Shown: piece by piece, positions 63,791 to 64,000 of the stretch
Numbering within the stretch: position 1 is the stretch's first letter
How the letters are laid out: each line of letters begins with the position of its first letter
From: Paracoccus onubensis
Lineage (GTDB): Bacteria; Pseudomonadota; Alphaproteobacteria; Rhodobacterales; Rhodobacteraceae
Reading direction: 5' to 3'
DNA: 64,000 bases
Assembly (NCBI RefSeq): GCF_003591515.1
Contig: NZ_QZCG01000002.1
Location: 248,001 to 312,000, forward strand
Program-made: the position numbers and the translations under genes
Notes under the pieces: model-generated
The model's input: only the letters and a program-made list of their open reading frames with translations
What the model was told of the DNA's origin: nothing
Database searches by the model: none

Positions 63791-64000
63791 TTAGCGGATG
63801 GTGTCCCCGGGCATGAAAGTCGGCGCTAGCTGAATGACGCGCCCTTCCGGCGGCGTTTCCTTCCCAGCAACCAGACGCGCGGCACGCCGTCCGATTTCCA
63901 CCCGTCGCGCATCGGTCGTCGCCAGGCGCATGGGCAGGCCATCCAGCAAATCCACCCCATTGAAGCCTGCAAGCCCCAGTCGATTGGGAATGTCATAGCC
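63791..64000 (-). CDS. LacI-family transcriptional regulator, GntR-like (5' part outside window)
   Basis: Only the last 69 residues are visible (GYDIPNRLGLAGFNGVDLLDG..., ending FMPGDTIR). They match the C-terminal part of the sugar-binding domain of LacI-family repressors, closest by eye to E. coli GntR (LAGFxGxD, RLA, and a -FxPGxxI end). GntR senses gluconate. Its helix-turn-helix and target genes lie beyond base 64000. Confidence 0.8.
   Translation of the reverse strand, partial: GYDIPNRLGLAGFNGVDLLDGLPMRLATTDARRVEIGRRAARLVAGKETPPEGRVIQLAPTFMPGDTIR

Noticed and set aside
1..64000. CRISPR array, prophage or integrated plasmid
   Set aside because: No spaced direct repeats, Cas genes, phage structural genes, integrase or replication genes were recognised anywhere in the window.

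Overview
The window is 64 kb of GC-rich chromosome from an alphaproteobacterium, most likely a Paracoccus-like member of the Rhodobacteraceae/Paracoccaceae. The evidence is the gene order yajC-secD-secF-Mth938-ccmABCDG, the bamE/DUF177-rpmF-plsX-fabH block, phosphatidylcholine synthase, the membrane ferritin MbfA, TRAP transporters and the codon style. It is mostly housekeeping and metabolic chromosome. No prophage, CRISPR array or intact insertion sequence was seen.

Layout. 1-5.6 kb: a TRAP transporter (dctPQM) with a CaiB-type CoA-transferase and an HMG-CoA-lyase-like enzyme, divergent from a LysR regulator; together they look like uptake, CoA activation and C-C cleavage of an organic acid. 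5.7-15 kb (minus strand): AGE epimerase, Tex, a CPA1 antiporter with a cyclic-nucleotide-binding domain, a MoeB-rhodanese fusion that has lost its zinc site, and edd, whose promoter carries a GntR/LacI-type operator. 15-23.4 kb: mazG, an M20 amidohydrolase, then Sec translocon and cytochrome c maturation genes in one long overlapping run. 23.5-33 kb: ggt, NUDIX, ilvA, argG, mogA, a split DsbD (ccdA plus thioredoxin), nitroreductase, mbfA and pcs. 33-37.4 kb: sseB-like, bamE, DUF177, rpmF, plsX, fabH.

37.5-43 kb is a stress-flavoured stretch: a minus-strand run of overlapping genes (free-Met-sulfoxide reductase, GFA protein, LysE exporter, RluA), then pirin facing a fused MhqO-MhqD protein (VOC ring-cleavage plus alpha/beta hydrolase) across an intergenic region with two identical palindromic sites. 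43-49 kb: polA, a CDF metal exporter, DUF3597, miaB, TfoX_C. 49.2-53 kb: purine catabolism (NCS2 permease, fused allantoinase-OHCU decarboxylase, ureidoglycine aminohydrolase). 53-58 kb: DUF2569, EamA, FemAB-like and acyl-CoA synthetase.

58-61 kb is a small accessory segment between fadD and the 3' end of tRNA-Arg(ACG): an APH(6)-type kinase and a nickel-type efflux pair (RcnR/NreA repressor plus NreB-like MFS exporter) with a clear operator. The window ends with an orphan histidine kinase, rpmH-rnpA-yidD behind a good sigma-70 promoter, and the C-terminus of a LacI/GntR-type regulator.

The least expected items are the MhqO-MhqD fusion with its paired operators, the operator inside the edd promoter spacer, and the NreA/NreB operator. 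All functions are read from sequence motifs and remembered families, with no database search.
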